A stretch of 64,000 bases of DNA from Paenibacillus sp. GP183 (GCF_900104695.1 NZ_FNSW01000001.1:1116001-1180000), one strand, 5' to 3'; shown: positions 32,681-42,308, counted from the first letter of the stretch. Notes: generated from the sequence alone by a model not told the origin. Numbers and translations are program-made.

Positions 32681-33523
32681 TTAGCGACGGCTTTGATTGT
32701 AAAAGACGGTACTCTCCGTATGAATTAGGCGAAGCAGTTCAATCAAGTCACGTAATCGATCTAAATACGAATAATACTCGCGTGTACACTCTAGTCGTTT
32801 TATCGCAATAGCCTCGCGGATAAGCCCGTGCCAACGATCCGGTAAAAGTTTAAGCCCATACTCGCCAGCTGCAACCTTGCTGATTACATCGTACTCCTTT
32901 ATCGAATAATATTGCCTTAACATGCCAAGCGTGCACCATTCAACCGCAAAATCTAACTGCTTAATTTGCTCCAAAGTAGTTGGTTCCGATATGTCCGTCA
33001 AACTTAGTTGATGTTCCAGTCGTTCAATCCATCCGACCCAATATGTATTCATATTTCCAAATACATATTGGACGAGCTCGTCAGATGAAATCTCATATTC
33101 GAAGGCTTTTTGCTGTCCATAAATACAAATACCGTATTTCTTAAGCACCCGCCACGTAACAGGATTTATATCCCCATTCCCATTGAAATCTAAAGTCTTA
33201 TCGTGATATTTAGGAAATGGAGGAATTTCATTTAAGGATTTTCCTGCATCCTCCTGTCTAATGTAAGCACCCATAATGTCCAAAGTTGGAAATTCCAGCT
33301 CAACAAGCCTATGAGCTTCAATAATGAATTGGATGTCCGATGGGATAAGGGTTCTATTGACAAATACAAGAAAGTTTATATCGCTTGACCCATTAACATA
33401 GGCGTTGAGTGCGGTCGACCCATAAACATAAAAGGATTCTATTGTATGCGGCAACCGAGCTTGTAATGCTTCGTTTAAATTTCGCATTGAAGTATCAACA
33501 ACTTCTGGCAACCTGTAAGACAT
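32681..33523 (-). CDS. Nucleotidyltransferase (AadA/DUF4111-like)
   Basis: 280 residues from ATG 33523, 8 nt after AGGAGG; a longer upstream frame is not needed. The nucleotidyltransferase motif is near residues 29-48: FYVYGSTALNAYVNGSSDIN, followed by FLVFVNRTL. The C-terminal half (AVEWCTLGMLRQYYSIKEYD, then KLLPDRWHGLIREAIAIKRL) matches the helical DUF4111 domain of aminoglycoside adenylyltransferases. The usual S-D-I-D is S-D-I-N here, so one metal-binding Asp is missing; activity may be altered or lost. Resistance should not be assumed. Confidence 0.78.
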   Translation of the reverse strand: MSYRLPEVVDTSMRNLNEALQARLPHTIESFYVYGSTALNAYVNGSSDINFLVFVNRTLIPSDIQFIIEAHRLVELEFPTLDIMGAYIRQEDAGKSLNEIPPFPKYHDKTLDFNGNGDINPVTWRVLKKYGICIYGQQKAFEYEISSDELVQYVFGNMNTYWVGWIERLEHQLSLTDISEPTTLEQIKQLDFAVEWCTLGMLRQYYSIKEYDVISKVAAGEYGLKLLPDRWHGLIREAIAIKRLECTREYYSYLDRLRDLIELLRLIHTESTVFYNQSRR

Positions 33524-33565
33524 CTTCAGTACCTCCTCCATGCTGTTCATTCCTGTCCATATTGA

Positions 33566-33632
33566 GCAGGCTGCAGATGATGCCGGTAGCCTGTTCGTCA
33601 AGGTGCTATCGTTCTCCGTTAGCGTAAACAAA
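33566..33632 (+). repeat. Dispersed CCGTTAG repeat, right half with hairpin
   Basis: Hairpin GCAGGCTGC..GCCGGTAGCCTG followed by GTGCTATCGTTCTCCGTTAGC and GTAAACAAAG. Confidence 0.8.
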
Positions 33633-33683
33633 GCTCGATGTTAAGGCGATAACCCCCAAAGGCTTCAAGAAGCCTCTATATTT

Positions 33684-33750
33684 TGCAAGTATATACTTGC
33701 ACGTTTTCCGCTAATGAGTTATTCTTTTGATATGCAAGTATATGCTTGCA
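33684..33750 (+). promoter_or_regulatory. Two palindromic operators for the ArsR-type regulator
   Basis: TGCAAGTATATACTTGCA (33684-33701) and TGCAAGTATATGCTTGCA (33733-33750) are two 18-bp dyads whose centres are 49 bp apart. The second lies about 18 bp before the ribosome site of the SRPBCC gene. They are the natural site for the ArsR-family protein encoded in the operon. Confidence 0.75.
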
Positions 33751-33779
33751 CATTTAGAACTCAAGAAGGAGTGATGCAA

Positions 33780-34241
33780 TTGACAGTGGATCGCATCGAG
33801 AAGGAAGTGCGAGTCGCTGCATCGGTGGAGCAGGTGTGGGCAGTGCTCACCGAACGCAAGTACATGGAGGAGTGGTTTTCTCTCGGTTTTAAGGTAAGAG
33901 AACTCGATCTGCGCCCAGGTGGGCTGCTCCTGCTAGATCAGGAATCAAAACAAGCTACGCTGCCTGCCCGGATCGTGACCGTTGACCCGCCGCACGTGTT
34001 TTCCTATCAATGGGCGGAGGCCTATCCGGGTGCCGAACCAACGGAGGAAAACTCCACTTTGGTCGAGTTCCGTCTCACCAGCGACGGAGACGCCACCGTA
34101 CTGCGGGTTACGGAGAGTGGATACGCGAACCTGGTCATTCCGGCAGGGCGGGAGTATGTTGGTTTCGAATCCCACTCTCGAGGGTGGCCTGTTTTCCTTG
34201 AAGAGATTCGCGGGCGCGCCGAGGAGTTCGCCTTGAAGTGA
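33780..34241 (+). CDS. SRPBCC (AHSA1-like) domain protein
   Basis: About 153 residues. TTG 33780 lies 8 nt after GGAG; ATG 33774 is only 2 nt after it, so the start is a choice between the two. The AHSA1/START-like fold is evident: RIEKEVRVAASVEQVWAVLT, EEWFSLGFKVRELDLRPGGL, PARIVTVDPPHVFSYQWAEA and a C-terminal helix GWPVFLEEIRGRAEEFALK. Such proteins bind hydrophobic ligands or Hsp90-like partners. The gene overlaps the next one by 4 nt, giving translational coupling with the ArsR regulator, a very common pairing. GC-rich compared with its flanks. Confidence 0.87.
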   Translation: MTVDRIEKEVRVAASVEQVWAVLTERKYMEEWFSLGFKVRELDLRPGGLLLLDQESKQATLPARIVTVDPPHVFSYQWAEAYPGAEPTEENSTLVEFRLTSDGDATVLRVTESGYANLVIPAGREYVGFESHSRGWPVFLEEIRGRAEEFALK

Positions 34242-34648
34242 GTGGCAACTCCGAGGTTCCACCAATTGAGCGCGTGCTCGGCGCCCTGGCAGATCCCACG
34301 CGACGACAACTCGTCGACCGGCTTGCGAGGTGCGGCGAGGCAACGGCCACGGCGCTGGCCGCCGAGATGTCAGTCACTCGACAGGCCGTAGTGCAACATC
34401 TCGCTATACTTGAAGCCGCCTGCCTGGTGAAGGGGCAGCGTATCGGACGGGAGCGACGTTTCGTAGTGTGTCCGCAGCGGTTGACCGAAACAGCCCGATG
34501 GATGGATAGCTTGGCCGCCCAGTGGGATTCACGGCTCACAGCGATCAAACGTATCGCGGAGCGGGCACACCCAGTGGGTTTGGAATCACAGGGCAGCAAA
34601 CGGCAAACGAACAGCAAGAGACTGACGGTTCGTAATCCAAAAACCTAA
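34238..34648 (+). CDS. ArsR-family transcriptional regulator
   Basis: 136 residues from GTG 34238, overlapping the preceding TGA. The winged-helix domain contains VLGALADPTRRQLVDRLARC, the recognition helix ALAAEMSVTRQAVVQHLAIL and the wing VKGQRIGRERRFVVCPQRLT. The metal-binding Cys pair of true metal sensors is absent, so it belongs to the SRPBCC-associated branch. It probably represses its own operon at the two palindromes at 33684-33750. The C-terminal 20 residues are basic and low in complexity, perhaps read-through into non-native sequence. Confidence 0.88.
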   Translation: MSGNSEVPPIERVLGALADPTRRQLVDRLARCGEATATALAAEMSVTRQAVVQHLAILEAACLVKGQRIGRERRFVVCPQRLTETARWMDSLAAQWDSRLTAIKRIAERAHPVGLESQGSKRQTNSKRLTVRNPKT

Positions 34649-34882
34649 GGTATATTTACGAAATTTGTTGGGATAGCATCAGAGCATCGGTTGTGTGCTT
34701 AGTGGCACCGACCGTCGCTCTGATGTTGAAGCGTTAGGTATATATAATTTCACATAACTGCCCGTTAGCACAGCAAATAAAAACAGCTGCTATTGTGCTA
34801 TCATTCTCCGTTACTTTAATAATACGAGCAGATAACATACCTCTTGCATTTACACATCTGAAAAAAAACTCCTTATTAGTCC
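34649..34882 (+). repeat. Intergenic stretch: hairpin and complete CCGTTAG repeat
   Basis: Hairpin CATCAGAGC (34677-34685) / GCTCTGATG (34717-34725) may end the ArsR operon. The repeat runs 34755-34820: AACTGCCCGTTAGCACAGC, short hairpin AACAGCTGC, GTGCTATCATTCTCCGTTAC. Confidence 0.7.
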
Positions 34883-35509
34883 CTATCCCGCGACCATAGC
34901 CTCCAGACGCTTGAAAGCCGTTGGTGGTGGACCAATTTCGAGTCGCTGGCGGATCAAGTCTGCACACTTCTCGGAGCTTAGTACAGAGGTGTCAACCTCA
35001 AGGTCATAGATACCTGGCACATGGACGGACTTCTGCCATAAGCTTACCGGCTTCGGCACTGAGCCGTCATCGAGGTATCCGACTTGCCATGTTTCTATCC
35101 GTCGCTGCATGACAACCTCAATGGGGCAATGCACGCCTACTAATAACACCGAATGGTCCATCAGTATGCGAGCACAGTTGGGGAGAATCCCCAAAGGAAC
35201 AGAGTAAGCGTCATGGTGCCCTACATCCGCCACAACGTTTAGTCCTAAGCGGCTGTGTACAGCAATGGACTCGTACATGGCACGATATAGGGTCAAAATG
35301 AAAGGCTCGAGATCAGGGCGTTCACCTCCGGGTCTCAATCCAATCCCTGGCTGATAACGTTCAGGGGTCATCTGCATGAACCGATCAACCCCTATGTTCA
35401 TCCACATACCTTCAAACGTATTCTGGATCACAGTAGCGATACTGGACTTCCCTGATCGGGGAGTACCATTCAGGATCACAATCTTTCCATATGTTTCTGC
35501 ATGTAACAT
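34883..35509 (-). CDS. Chloramphenicol phosphotransferase-like kinase
   Basis: 208 residues. The P-loop is GKIVILNGTPRSGKSSIATV (residues 8-27), close to chloramphenicol 3-O-phosphotransferase of Streptomyces. Then come NIGVDRFMQMTPERYQPGIG, the segment GLNVVADVGHHDAYSVPLGI and LLVGVHCPIEVVMQRRIETW, with the lid arginines. The family also includes kinases of unknown substrate, so resistance is possible but unproven. It stands alone between two repeats. Confidence 0.85.
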   Translation of the reverse strand: MLHAETYGKIVILNGTPRSGKSSIATVIQNTFEGMWMNIGVDRFMQMTPERYQPGIGLRPGGERPDLEPFILTLYRAMYESIAVHSRLGLNVVADVGHHDAYSVPLGILPNCARILMDHSVLLVGVHCPIEVVMQRRIETWQVGYLDDGSVPKPVSLWQKSVHVPGIYDLEVDTSVLSSEKCADLIRQRLEIGPPPTAFKRLEAMVAG

Positions 35510-35667
35510 GTTTTTCTACTCCTTAAAAATCAGCATTCATACTTTTGAACTATCCTGTCCGATACGTCATTGACGATCAAAAAGTCCTTGAAAATCAAGG
35601 ACTTCTCTGATAAGGCTTGCAACGAGTATAATTAAACGTAGATCGTTTGGTGTCAAGATTTCGCTCG

Positions 35668-35705
35668 TTTATTGAGCTATCGTTCTCCGTTAGAATTCCT
35701 GTAGA
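35668..35705 (+). repeat. CCGTTAG repeat with a trace of an IS110 left end
   Basis: TTTATTGAGCTATCGTTCTCCGTTAG is followed immediately by AATTCCTGTAGA, which matches the IS110 left end ATTCCTGTAGAG seen at 22501, 43069 and 58559. The rest of the element is gone. Confidence 0.65.
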
Positions 35706-35744
35706 TTCGTTTTCAGGACCTGTATTTATGTCGGCATGCCCAGG

Positions 35745-36545
35745 TTATGCCAAATTCCATTCAGAATGAATCTTTGGCACATCGGCGATTAATTGTTTGG
35801 TATATCGATGTTGGGGAGTCAGAATGATTTCCTCCGCTTGACCTTTTTCTACGATTCGCCCTTTCTCCATAATATATATCGTATCGCTAACATAGTAGGC
35901 CAAACCAACATCATGGGTAATGAAGATAATGGTCATATTATTTTCTTCCCGTAGCTTCAGAAGCATATCCAGAATCGTAGACCGGGAACAAGCATCCACC
36001 ATCGAGGTTGGTTCATCCGCAATTAATACTTTGGGATGTAACATAAATATACGTGCAATCATCAGCCGCTGCATCTGCCCTCCGGAGAGCTCGAAAGGGT
36101 ATTTGTTGTACAACTCCTCATATTTCAAATTGACGAAGGAACAAGCTTCTCGCATTTTCTCGAAGTGCTCTTCTTTAGAAAGTTTTAACCCTTGCAGCTG
36201 GATACAATCCATCATTAGTTTCTCGACCTTATGAAACATATTAAACGATGAATAAGGATCTTGGAAAATCGCCTGAATATCCTTCCAATATTCCTTTCTC
36301 CTCGCATGTGTTCTCAGCTGCCTCTGTTTCCCCTTATACTCGATCGTTCCGCTTGTCTCTTTCAATAAACCCATAATGATTTTTGCTATTGTTGTTTTTC
36401 CGCTGCCGCTTTCTCCTACAATAGAAATAATCTCCCCTTCATGGAAGTTGAAATGGACATCCTGTACAGCTGTTTTCTTATTTTTACCATACCCAAATAC
36501 TTTCGTGATTTGTTTCCCGGTAATCAGAACATTATTTCTGCTCAT
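35745..36545 (-). CDS. Peptide/nickel-type ABC transporter ATP-binding protein (OppF/DppF-like)
   Basis: 266 residues: Walker [14 protein letters not shown]-loop [10 protein letters not shown], signature [15 protein letters not shown], Walker [11 protein letters not shown] and switch His in [11 protein letters not shown]. It lacks the long C-terminal oligopeptide-binding tail, ending shortly after [14 protein letters not shown]. In the switch region [11 protein letters not shown] replaces the usual LDVSVQ. It overlaps the OppD-like gene by 14 nt and is the last gene of the five-gene importer operon. It energises uptake together with its paralogue. Confidence 0.93.
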   Translation of the reverse strand: MSRNNVLITGKQITKVFGYGKNKKTAVQDVHFNFHEGEIISIVGESGSGKTTIAKIIMGLLKETSGTIEYKGKQRQLRTHARRKEYWKDIQAIFQDPYSSFNMFHKVEKLMMDCIQLQGLKLSKEEHFEKMREACSFVNLKYEELYNKYPFELSGGQMQRLMIARIFMLHPKVLIADEPTSMVDACSRSTILDMLLKLREENNMTIIFITHDVGLAYYVSDTIYIMEKGRIVEKGQAEEIILTPQHRYTKQLIADVPKIHSEWNLA

Positions 36546-37542
36546 TTCTATACCACTCCTTTAAAGTTTGGGTATCAAAATGGCACCTATATATGCGCCC
36601 ATTCATCGTCCTATTTTCAACTTTACCTGATCTGCATTCGTCCTTGGTAAATGAACATCGATCAGCAAATCGGCAGCCATCTGGAATATTTTTTAAATTG
36701 GGTGGCGCTCCAGGAATAGCCGCAAGCTTGTGTTCTTTCATCCCTTCTTCTGGAACAATAATTGAACCCATCAATTTCTTAGTGTACGGATGAAGCGGAT
36801 CGAATATCATTTGATGCGCCGTACCTCTTTCTACAATTTCTCCTGCATACATAACCATAATATCGTCCGTAACATGGTACAGCAAAGGAAGCTCATGCGT
36901 GATAAACACGAGTGACTTAATAAAATTCTTTTTCAGCAAATTCTTCAAAAGCTTAACGACTGCCTTTTGTGACGTGACATCCAGTGCTGATGTCGGTTCA
37001 TCAGCGATAAGTACTTTAGGGTTTAGAATCGTTGAAATCGCAATAACTGTCCTTTGCTTCATGCCGCCAGAAAGCTCATTTGGATATGAATTAAGCACAT
37101 GGGGCGACAAATTTAATGTTTCAAAACGTTCCGCAGCAATCTGCCAAACCTGATGTTTGTTTAGCTCGGGCCGATGCTCATTCATGATATCTTCAAAAAA
37201 TCGAATAATTTTCATGGTTGGATTTAACGCATTCATGGCCGCTTGAGGGATATAGGCAATTTCTCTTCCAGAAACCTGTTTTCTCAACTGTTCTTTGCTT
37301 AACTGCATGATATCCATATCATCTATATGAATTGAACCGTTACCATAATAAAGCGGAGGGAAATAAAACCCCATTAAACTTAAAGCCAAGGTTGACTTTC
37401 CGCAGCCGGACTCTCCGGCAATTCCTAAGGTCTTGCCTTCTTCAAGCTCAAAATCAACGCCATCAACCGCATAAACCTTCTCTTTTAATCGGGTCTTGTA
37501 GTATGTCTTTAAACCGTTCACTTTCAGGATGTGTTTACTCAT
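36532..37542 (-). CDS. Peptide/nickel-type ABC transporter ATP-binding protein (OppD/DppD-like)
   Basis: 336 residues: Walker [15 protein letters not shown]-loop [12 protein letters not shown], signature [15 protein letters not shown], Walker [13 protein letters not shown] and His in [10 protein letters not shown]. The C-terminal extension has the family oligopeptide/dipeptide domain with four Cys ([20 protein letters not shown], later YRCHF), which binds a [4Fe-4S] cluster in some members. It starts 2 bp after the permease gene. It forms a heterodimer with the OppF-like protein. Confidence 0.94.
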   Translation of the reverse strand: MSKHILKVNGLKTYYKTRLKEKVYAVDGVDFELEEGKTLGIAGESGCGKSTLALSLMGFYFPPLYYGNGSIHIDDMDIMQLSKEQLRKQVSGREIAYIPQAAMNALNPTMKIIRFFEDIMNEHRPELNKHQVWQIAAERFETLNLSPHVLNSYPNELSGGMKQRTVIAISTILNPKVLIADEPTSALDVTSQKAVVKLLKNLLKKNFIKSLVFITHELPLLYHVTDDIMVMYAGEIVERGTAHQMIFDPLHPYTKKLMGSIIVPEEGMKEHKLAAIPGAPPNLKNIPDGCRFADRCSFTKDECRSGKVENRTMNGRIYRCHFDTQTLKEWYRNEQK

Positions 37543-37544
37543 AG

Positions 37545-38381
37545 TTAGCTCCTTATTTTAGGATTGAAAATTTCATCCATCCCCGTATTCATCATATAAA
37601 GAGAGAATGTAATGATGGCAATAGAGAAGGCTGCCGGAATGAAAGCCCACCAAGCGCCGGCTACAGGAGCTTCAAAGACCAGTGCCCAGTTCATGAGAAT
37701 TCCAAGCGAAATCGTATTGTAAGGTCCCAATCCCAACATGGAAATCGATGCTTCTGACAAAATCCCTGACGCAGTTTGAAGGACAAATGCCATCACCACA
37801 TAAGAAGCAATATAGGGAAGGATTTCGAACACAATAATGCGGGGTGTACTGTGTCCGGAAATTTTTGCGATATTCACATGGTCTCGATTTCTTAACGACG
37901 TCGTTTGGGCGCGTACAGCCCTAGCCGTCCATGGCCAACTAGTAATCCCAATGATTAGCGCTGTCACTAAGGAGCTACGGGAATTAATACTAACCGAGAC
38001 TAAGATCAAAATAATAAAGGAAGGAATCACGATAAAGATATTGGTAATCGTCGAAAGGATATTATCCCACAAGCCCCCAATATAGCCCGAAGCCAAGCCG
38101 ATGGAGAGCCCAATCACTGTAGCGCAAATACCTGCAATCAGCCCTACCTTGACGGATGTTCGTATTCCATACATCAACTCTAGAAAAATATCTCTGCCGA
38201 AGTTATCCGAGCCCAGTATCATGCTGCCACCTGGCGGTTGGAAAGCTAGTGCCATCATGTCAAGCGGATCATTCCGATTAATCAAAGGGTAAATACTTAC
38301 TATGACAAGCACAATCAATAATGCAACTGCTCCTATCACAAATTTAGGAGATTTAATTAAGATACGAACCGTATGTGTCAT
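37545..38381 (-). CDS. ABC transporter permease (OppC/DppC-like)
   Basis: 278 residues, about six membrane helices. The N-terminal OppC segment ([20 protein letters not shown]) is followed by [20 protein letters not shown], the periplasmic signature of DppC-type permeases. The coupling EAA-like loop is [20 protein letters not shown]. It ends [20 protein letters not shown]. It lies 2 bp from both neighbours, so it is tightly co-translated. Confidence 0.93.
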   Translation of the reverse strand: MTHTVRILIKSPKFVIGAVALLIVLVIVSIYPLINRNDPLDMMALAFQPPGGSMILGSDNFGRDIFLELMYGIRTSVKVGLIAGICATVIGLSIGLASGYIGGLWDNILSTITNIFIVIPSFIILILVSVSINSRSSLVTALIIGITSWPWTARAVRAQTTSLRNRDHVNIAKISGHSTPRIIVFEILPYIASYVVMAFVLQTASGILSEASISMLGLGPYNTISLGILMNWALVFEAPVAGAWWAFIPAAFSIAIITFSLYMMNTGMDEIFNPKIRS

Positions 38382-38383
38382 TA

Positions 38384-39394
38384 TTAACTTTCCTCCATTT
38401 GAGCCGCCTTGATTCTGGGGTCAACCACTCCATAAATCATCTCAATGATGAAGTTTGCGAGTAGAACCGTAACCGCAATGAGCAGCGTGCAACCGGATAT
38501 TAATGGATAATCCAACTGCCTAATGGCTGTGAACAGCCAAGTCCCGATTCCGGGATAACTGAATACAATTTCGCAGATCAAAGATCCGCCTACCATAGTC
38601 CCTATAGATAAAGCAAGACCCGTTATTTGTGGCAGCATCGCATTTTTAAATACATATTTGGCAATTTTCGAATCTCGAATACCAAGTAATTTACTATAAA
38701 GAACATAATCTGAATTCAATTCATAAATGGACATCTCTCTCATTCCGATGGCTTGACCACCGATAGTTACCAAGACAATCGAGATGAATGGGAGCGTATG
38801 ATGCCTGATGACAGATCCTATAAAATCAAGACTCAAATTGGGTATTTTCTGATAATCATATCCCCCTGAAGGCGGAAACCAGTGTAAATTAAGAGCAAAT
38901 ATAAACAGCATAATAATAGCTAAAGTGAAAAATGGAATGGAATTTATAAATAAGGCAACCGGAAATATGACCTTATCAAGCACACCTTTCTTGTAGGCTG
39001 CTACAGCGCCAAGGACATTACCCAGTATCCAACCGACTAAAATGGCGGGCAATTGAAGTGCAACCGTCCAAGGTATGGCAGAGGCCAATATATCCGTTAC
39101 TTTTTTGGGATATAAACCAAATGAGGTCCCCAGATTACCCGTCAGCAGGTTTTTGACATATATCACAAACTGAGTGCCGATAGGCTTATCTATCCCGAAC
39201 TCAACCATGAACGTTTCATATACTTTCTTAATCGAATCACTGTCCGTCATTCCCTGAGTTACCAGAGTAGCAATTGTGCTTACAGGGTTTCCTCGAATCA
39301 ATCTTGGTAATAAAAAGTTCAACCCTACAGCTATAATCAGCGTTAGAAGATACCAGCAGAACTTTTTGAAAAAGTACTTGGCATAGGTATTCAA
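38384..39394 (-). CDS. ABC transporter permease (OppB/DppB-like)
   Basis: 336 residues from TTG 39394, 10 nt after GGGGG; the longer upstream frame includes non-conserved sequence. It has six membrane helices: the first is FCWYLLTLIIAVGLNFLLPR, followed by an extended external loop including FMVEFGIDKPIGTQFVIYVK and GNLGTSFGLYPKKV. The cytoplasmic coupling motif is SKLLGIRDSKIAKYVFKNAM. It pairs with the OppC-like subunit to form the pore. The start codon is the least certain part. Confidence 0.9.
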   Translation of the reverse strand: MNTYAKYFFKKFCWYLLTLIIAVGLNFLLPRLIRGNPVSTIATLVTQGMTDSDSIKKVYETFMVEFGIDKPIGTQFVIYVKNLLTGNLGTSFGLYPKKVTDILASAIPWTVALQLPAILVGWILGNVLGAVAAYKKGVLDKVIFPVALFINSIPFFTLAIIMLFIFALNLHWFPPSGGYDYQKIPNLSLDFIGSVIRHHTLPFISIVLVTIGGQAIGMREMSIYELNSDYVLYSKLLGIRDSKIAKYVFKNAMLPQITGLALSIGTMVGGSLICEIVFSYPGIGTWLFTAIRQLDYPLISGCTLLIAVTVLLANFIIEMIYGVVDPRIKAAQMEES

Positions 39395-39470
39395 TTCAAG
39401 TGCACCCCCTTGTATGAAGAGGCCTATATTCAGGTTCAATTCCTAATCCCCGTATATAGGCCATATTTGG

Positions 39471-41297
39471 TTAGTTATGAATTTGATACAATGCTTTTAC
39501 ACCGGCTCCATCGATAGCGATTTGTGGAGGAATATTGCTTCCATCTCCCTCAACCGGGAACCCTTTCCAAACGGATTCATTGACGGTATAGAATTTCCAC
39601 GGTCTGTACATGAGCGGGATGGATGGAATATCCGTCAGCCACATTTTGGTTAGATCCGTATACATGGATTTCAGCTGTGCTTCATCCGAAACCACCGGTA
39701 TTTTGTCAATAATCGCATCAGCCTTTTCATTTTTATACCGGCCCCAGTTCCAGAAAGCCATTTCGCCAATTGCAGGAACGCCATTGGAATACATAATCGT
39801 TCTTGCTCGGTTCCAAGGCTGGCTCGGGCTTACTCCACCGGCAGGCGTATTCATGATAATATCGAATTTGCCTGTTTGCAGGTCATTAGTCCACACCGGT
39901 GCTTCAGGGAATTTGGTTCTAATTTCGATACCAATCGCTTTCGCGCTTTGAGCTACAATCTCCAGAGAGGCATTCCAGTCGGACCAGCCGTAAGGGCATT
40001 CAACATCAAATGGGCCAAGTCTTGTTCCGTTCAAGATGCGAATTCCATCGGATCCTTTTTTAGCTCCTATTTTGTCGAGCAGCTCATTCGCGCCCTTCAC
40101 GTCGGTCGTCCACTGCTGAGACTTGATGGCAGCTTGATCCACGTATTTGGATTCCGCGACGGATGTGAGAGTAAGAGACGGCTGCATGGCTGCTGAATAT
40201 CCGCTCATAGCCAGATCTGAAACTTTTTTGTAGTCAATGCTCATGGCGATCGCTTTTCGAACATCCGCATTGTCAAGACCTTTCTTAGATAGGTTGAAGA
40301 AGATCGACGGCATAGAACCTGGGAGGTAGTACGGCGCATCCTTCAAGTAAGTTTTAACAGGAGCCCCGTTCTTCCACATATTCCAAACCTGAGGAGTAAA
40401 CTGCTGAGACATATCAACCTGACCGTTCTTGAATGCGAGGTCCCCGGCAGCGTTATCCTTATAAACAATATGAGCAATATATTTAGGAGCGGGAAGCTTG
40501 CCAAAAAGGGATTTTCCCCAGTAATTATCGTCCCTGCTGACGATAACTTTCTGGTCATTATAGAAATACATTTTATAAGGTCCCGTACCAATCGGATTAG
40601 CATTAATCTCCTTGCGCAGAGTTGCCAAATCATTATTTGATTTCTTCTCTAGTTCTTCCCAAATTTGTTTCGGAAGCATAGGAATGATCTCAACACTATC
40701 AAGTACTGTAAGCTTGTTCGGATTCTTTGCGTTTAATTTTATATTAACCGTATTCGCTCCGTCTGCGACGACATCGTCAATGTACGTCCAGTAACTGCTC
40801 CAGTTAACGCCATACTTCTTCCCTAGTTTGTATGTGTATACGACGTCATCGGCAGTAAACGCTTTTCCGTCGCTCCATTTGGCGTCTTTGTTAAGGTCAA
40901 TTTTTAAAGTCATATCATCAGTCCAGGCATATTTGGTACCGAGAAGAGGCTCCATTTTTCCGTCAAGTTGGTTTATCATGAACAATGTTTCATAAATCAA
41001 TTCCCGGGAGTCTCCATAGTTGACCGGGAAGGCTGGATTTCCGCTTATCAAATTGAAATTGGTTGGAGCCCCCCACTGCAAACCGTTAATATAAAGCGTC
41101 TCGTTCCTTGGTGTTTCTTTGGTATCACTTGTTTGTGCTGTCTGGGTGGCGGCAGGTTGAGTCGTGGGTTGAGCTGTCTCTTTTGCTGGTTGAGTGGACT
41201 GCGTAACAGAAGGCGGTGGTGTGGACTGACAGCCTACAATAAAAACGGCTGCAACGGCTACAGTTAAGATCGGTCGACTAATTGTCTTAAACTTCAT
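39471..41297 (-). CDS. Family 5 extracellular solute-binding lipoprotein
   Basis: 608 residues from ATG 41297, 5 nt after GGAGGGG. The lipoprotein signal ends at IVGC (Cys23), followed by a Thr/Gln/Pro-rich linker. The SBP_bac_5 domain runs from about 65 to the end: YGDSRELIYETLFMINQLDG, then KDAKWSDGKAFTADDVVYTY, GTGPYKMYFYNDQKVIVSRD and SIFFNLSKKGLDNADVRKAI. It is first gene of the importer operon and sets substrate choice. The substrate could be a peptide, nickel chelate or oligosaccharide; the divergent AraC regulator and lack of peptidases make sugars a possibility. The ligand is not readable from sequence. Confidence 0.92.
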   Translation of the reverse strand: MKFKTISRPILTVAVAAVFIVGCQSTPPPSVTQSTQPAKETAQPTTQPAATQTAQTSDTKETPRNETLYINGLQWGAPTNFNLISGNPAFPVNYGDSRELIYETLFMINQLDGKMEPLLGTKYAWTDDMTLKIDLNKDAKWSDGKAFTADDVVYTYKLGKKYGVNWSSYWTYIDDVVADGANTVNIKLNAKNPNKLTVLDSVEIIPMLPKQIWEELEKKSNNDLATLRKEINANPIGTGPYKMYFYNDQKVIVSRDDNYWGKSLFGKLPAPKYIAHIVYKDNAAGDLAFKNGQVDMSQQFTPQVWNMWKNGAPVKTYLKDAPYYLPGSMPSIFFNLSKKGLDNADVRKAIAMSIDYKKVSDLAMSGYSAAMQPSLTLTSVAESKYVDQAAIKSQQWTTDVKGANELLDKIGAKKGSDGIRILNGTRLGPFDVECPYGWSDWNASLEIVAQSAKAIGIEIRTKFPEAPVWTNDLQTGKFDIIMNTPAGGVSPSQPWNRARTIMYSNGVPAIGEMAFWNWGRYKNEKADAIIDKIPVVSDEAQLKSMYTDLTKMWLTDIPSIPLMYRPWKFYTVNESVWKGFPVEGDGSNIPPQIAIDGAGVKALYQIHN

Positions 41298-41431
41298 CGA
41301 TACCCCTCCATTCATGTAAATCATAGGAAAAATGCATATCTAGTTTGTTCTCTAATATAGTAAAATAAAGTAGTTATGAAAGCGCTACCTTTTTTTCGGA
41401 AAATATCCCAGATTTTCGGAGGAATGAACAA

Positions 41432-42307
41432 ATGACGCACTTTCCCGATTATTTGAAAACGTATCCCAACATGCACTCCTCTTCCCCGCTTCATCTTAGA
41501 ATTAACCGTCTGGATAATGGGTTTCGAGCGCACCGGCACGATTACCTGGAGTTTTCTTTCGTGGTAGATGGCAGCGGTTCAGAAACAATCAACGATGTTA
41601 GCCACCCTATGGTACCAGGTACATTCACGTTTGTTCTGCCTTATCAGGTCCACGAAATCTTCACTGATCCCGGAAACACCTTGGTTTTATATAATTGCGA
41701 GTTCAGTATGGACTTACTGATGGAACCGGGACCAAATAACGAGTTGGCTGGTTTGATTAACGACCTAAATTCATTGCAGGCATACGTTCAGTTTGAGGTG
41801 CATGAAATGGAACAAATGCGCAGATTAATTGAGGAGATGTTCGAAGAATATAATGGAAGTGACCGATGGCGAAGAACAGTCCTTCAGATTAGGCTGAAAG
41901 AAATATTAGTTCGTTTCGATCGTTATCGTCGAAAAGGGATATCGCTTCAGGGAGATGTGCGTCATTCTTCTAAAATAAGTGCATCAATTTGGCCGATTAT
42001 TCACTATATCCACTGCAATTATCAAGAGGATTTTACCTTAACTGACCTAGCCGCTCTGTTCGCTATGAGCATGTCCCGTATTAGTGAAGTCATCAAACAA
42101 GCGACAGGCCAAACCTTTGTCCATTTTCTGCACGATTTACGTTTACGACACGCCTGCAGTCTGCTCGTTTCCACAGACATGAGTGTTATCGAAATTGCCC
42201 ATGAGGTGGGATACGGTTCCTATAAAACGTTTTCTCACATTTTCCGTGAAATTAAAGGAGTAGCTCCGAAAGATTATCGTAAGATCAAAATCACAAATAT
42301 TAATTAA
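41432..42307 (+). CDS. AraC-family transcriptional regulator
   Basis: 291 residues. An N-terminal cupin sensor (about 20-130) starts NRLDNGFRAHRHDYLEFSFV and includes FTFVLPYQVHEIFTDPG. The C-terminal double helix-turn-helix (about 185-287) has IHCNYQEDFTLTDLAALFAM, GQTFVHFLHDLRLRHACSLL and IEIAHEVGYGSYKTFSHIFR. GGAGGAATGAACAA precedes the ATG. It is divergent from the importer operon with 134 bp between, so it most likely activates the transporter in response to the imported compound. Confidence 0.92.
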   Translation: MTHFPDYLKTYPNMHSSSPLHLRINRLDNGFRAHRHDYLEFSFVVDGSGSETINDVSHPMVPGTFTFVLPYQVHEIFTDPGNTLVLYNCEFSMDLLMEPGPNNELAGLINDLNSLQAYVQFEVHEMEQMRRLIEEMFEEYNGSDRWRRTVLQIRLKEILVRFDRYRRKGISLQGDVRHSSKISASIWPIIHYIHCNYQEDFTLTDLAALFAMSMSRISEVIKQATGQTFVHFLHDLRLRHACSLLVSTDMSVIEIAHEVGYGSYKTFSHIFREIKGVAPKDYRKIKITNIN

Positions 42308-42308
42308 G

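Noticed and set aside
34883-35509. Firm call of a chloramphenicol resistance gene
   Set aside because: The P-loop and layout fit the family, but many members have other or unknown substrates.
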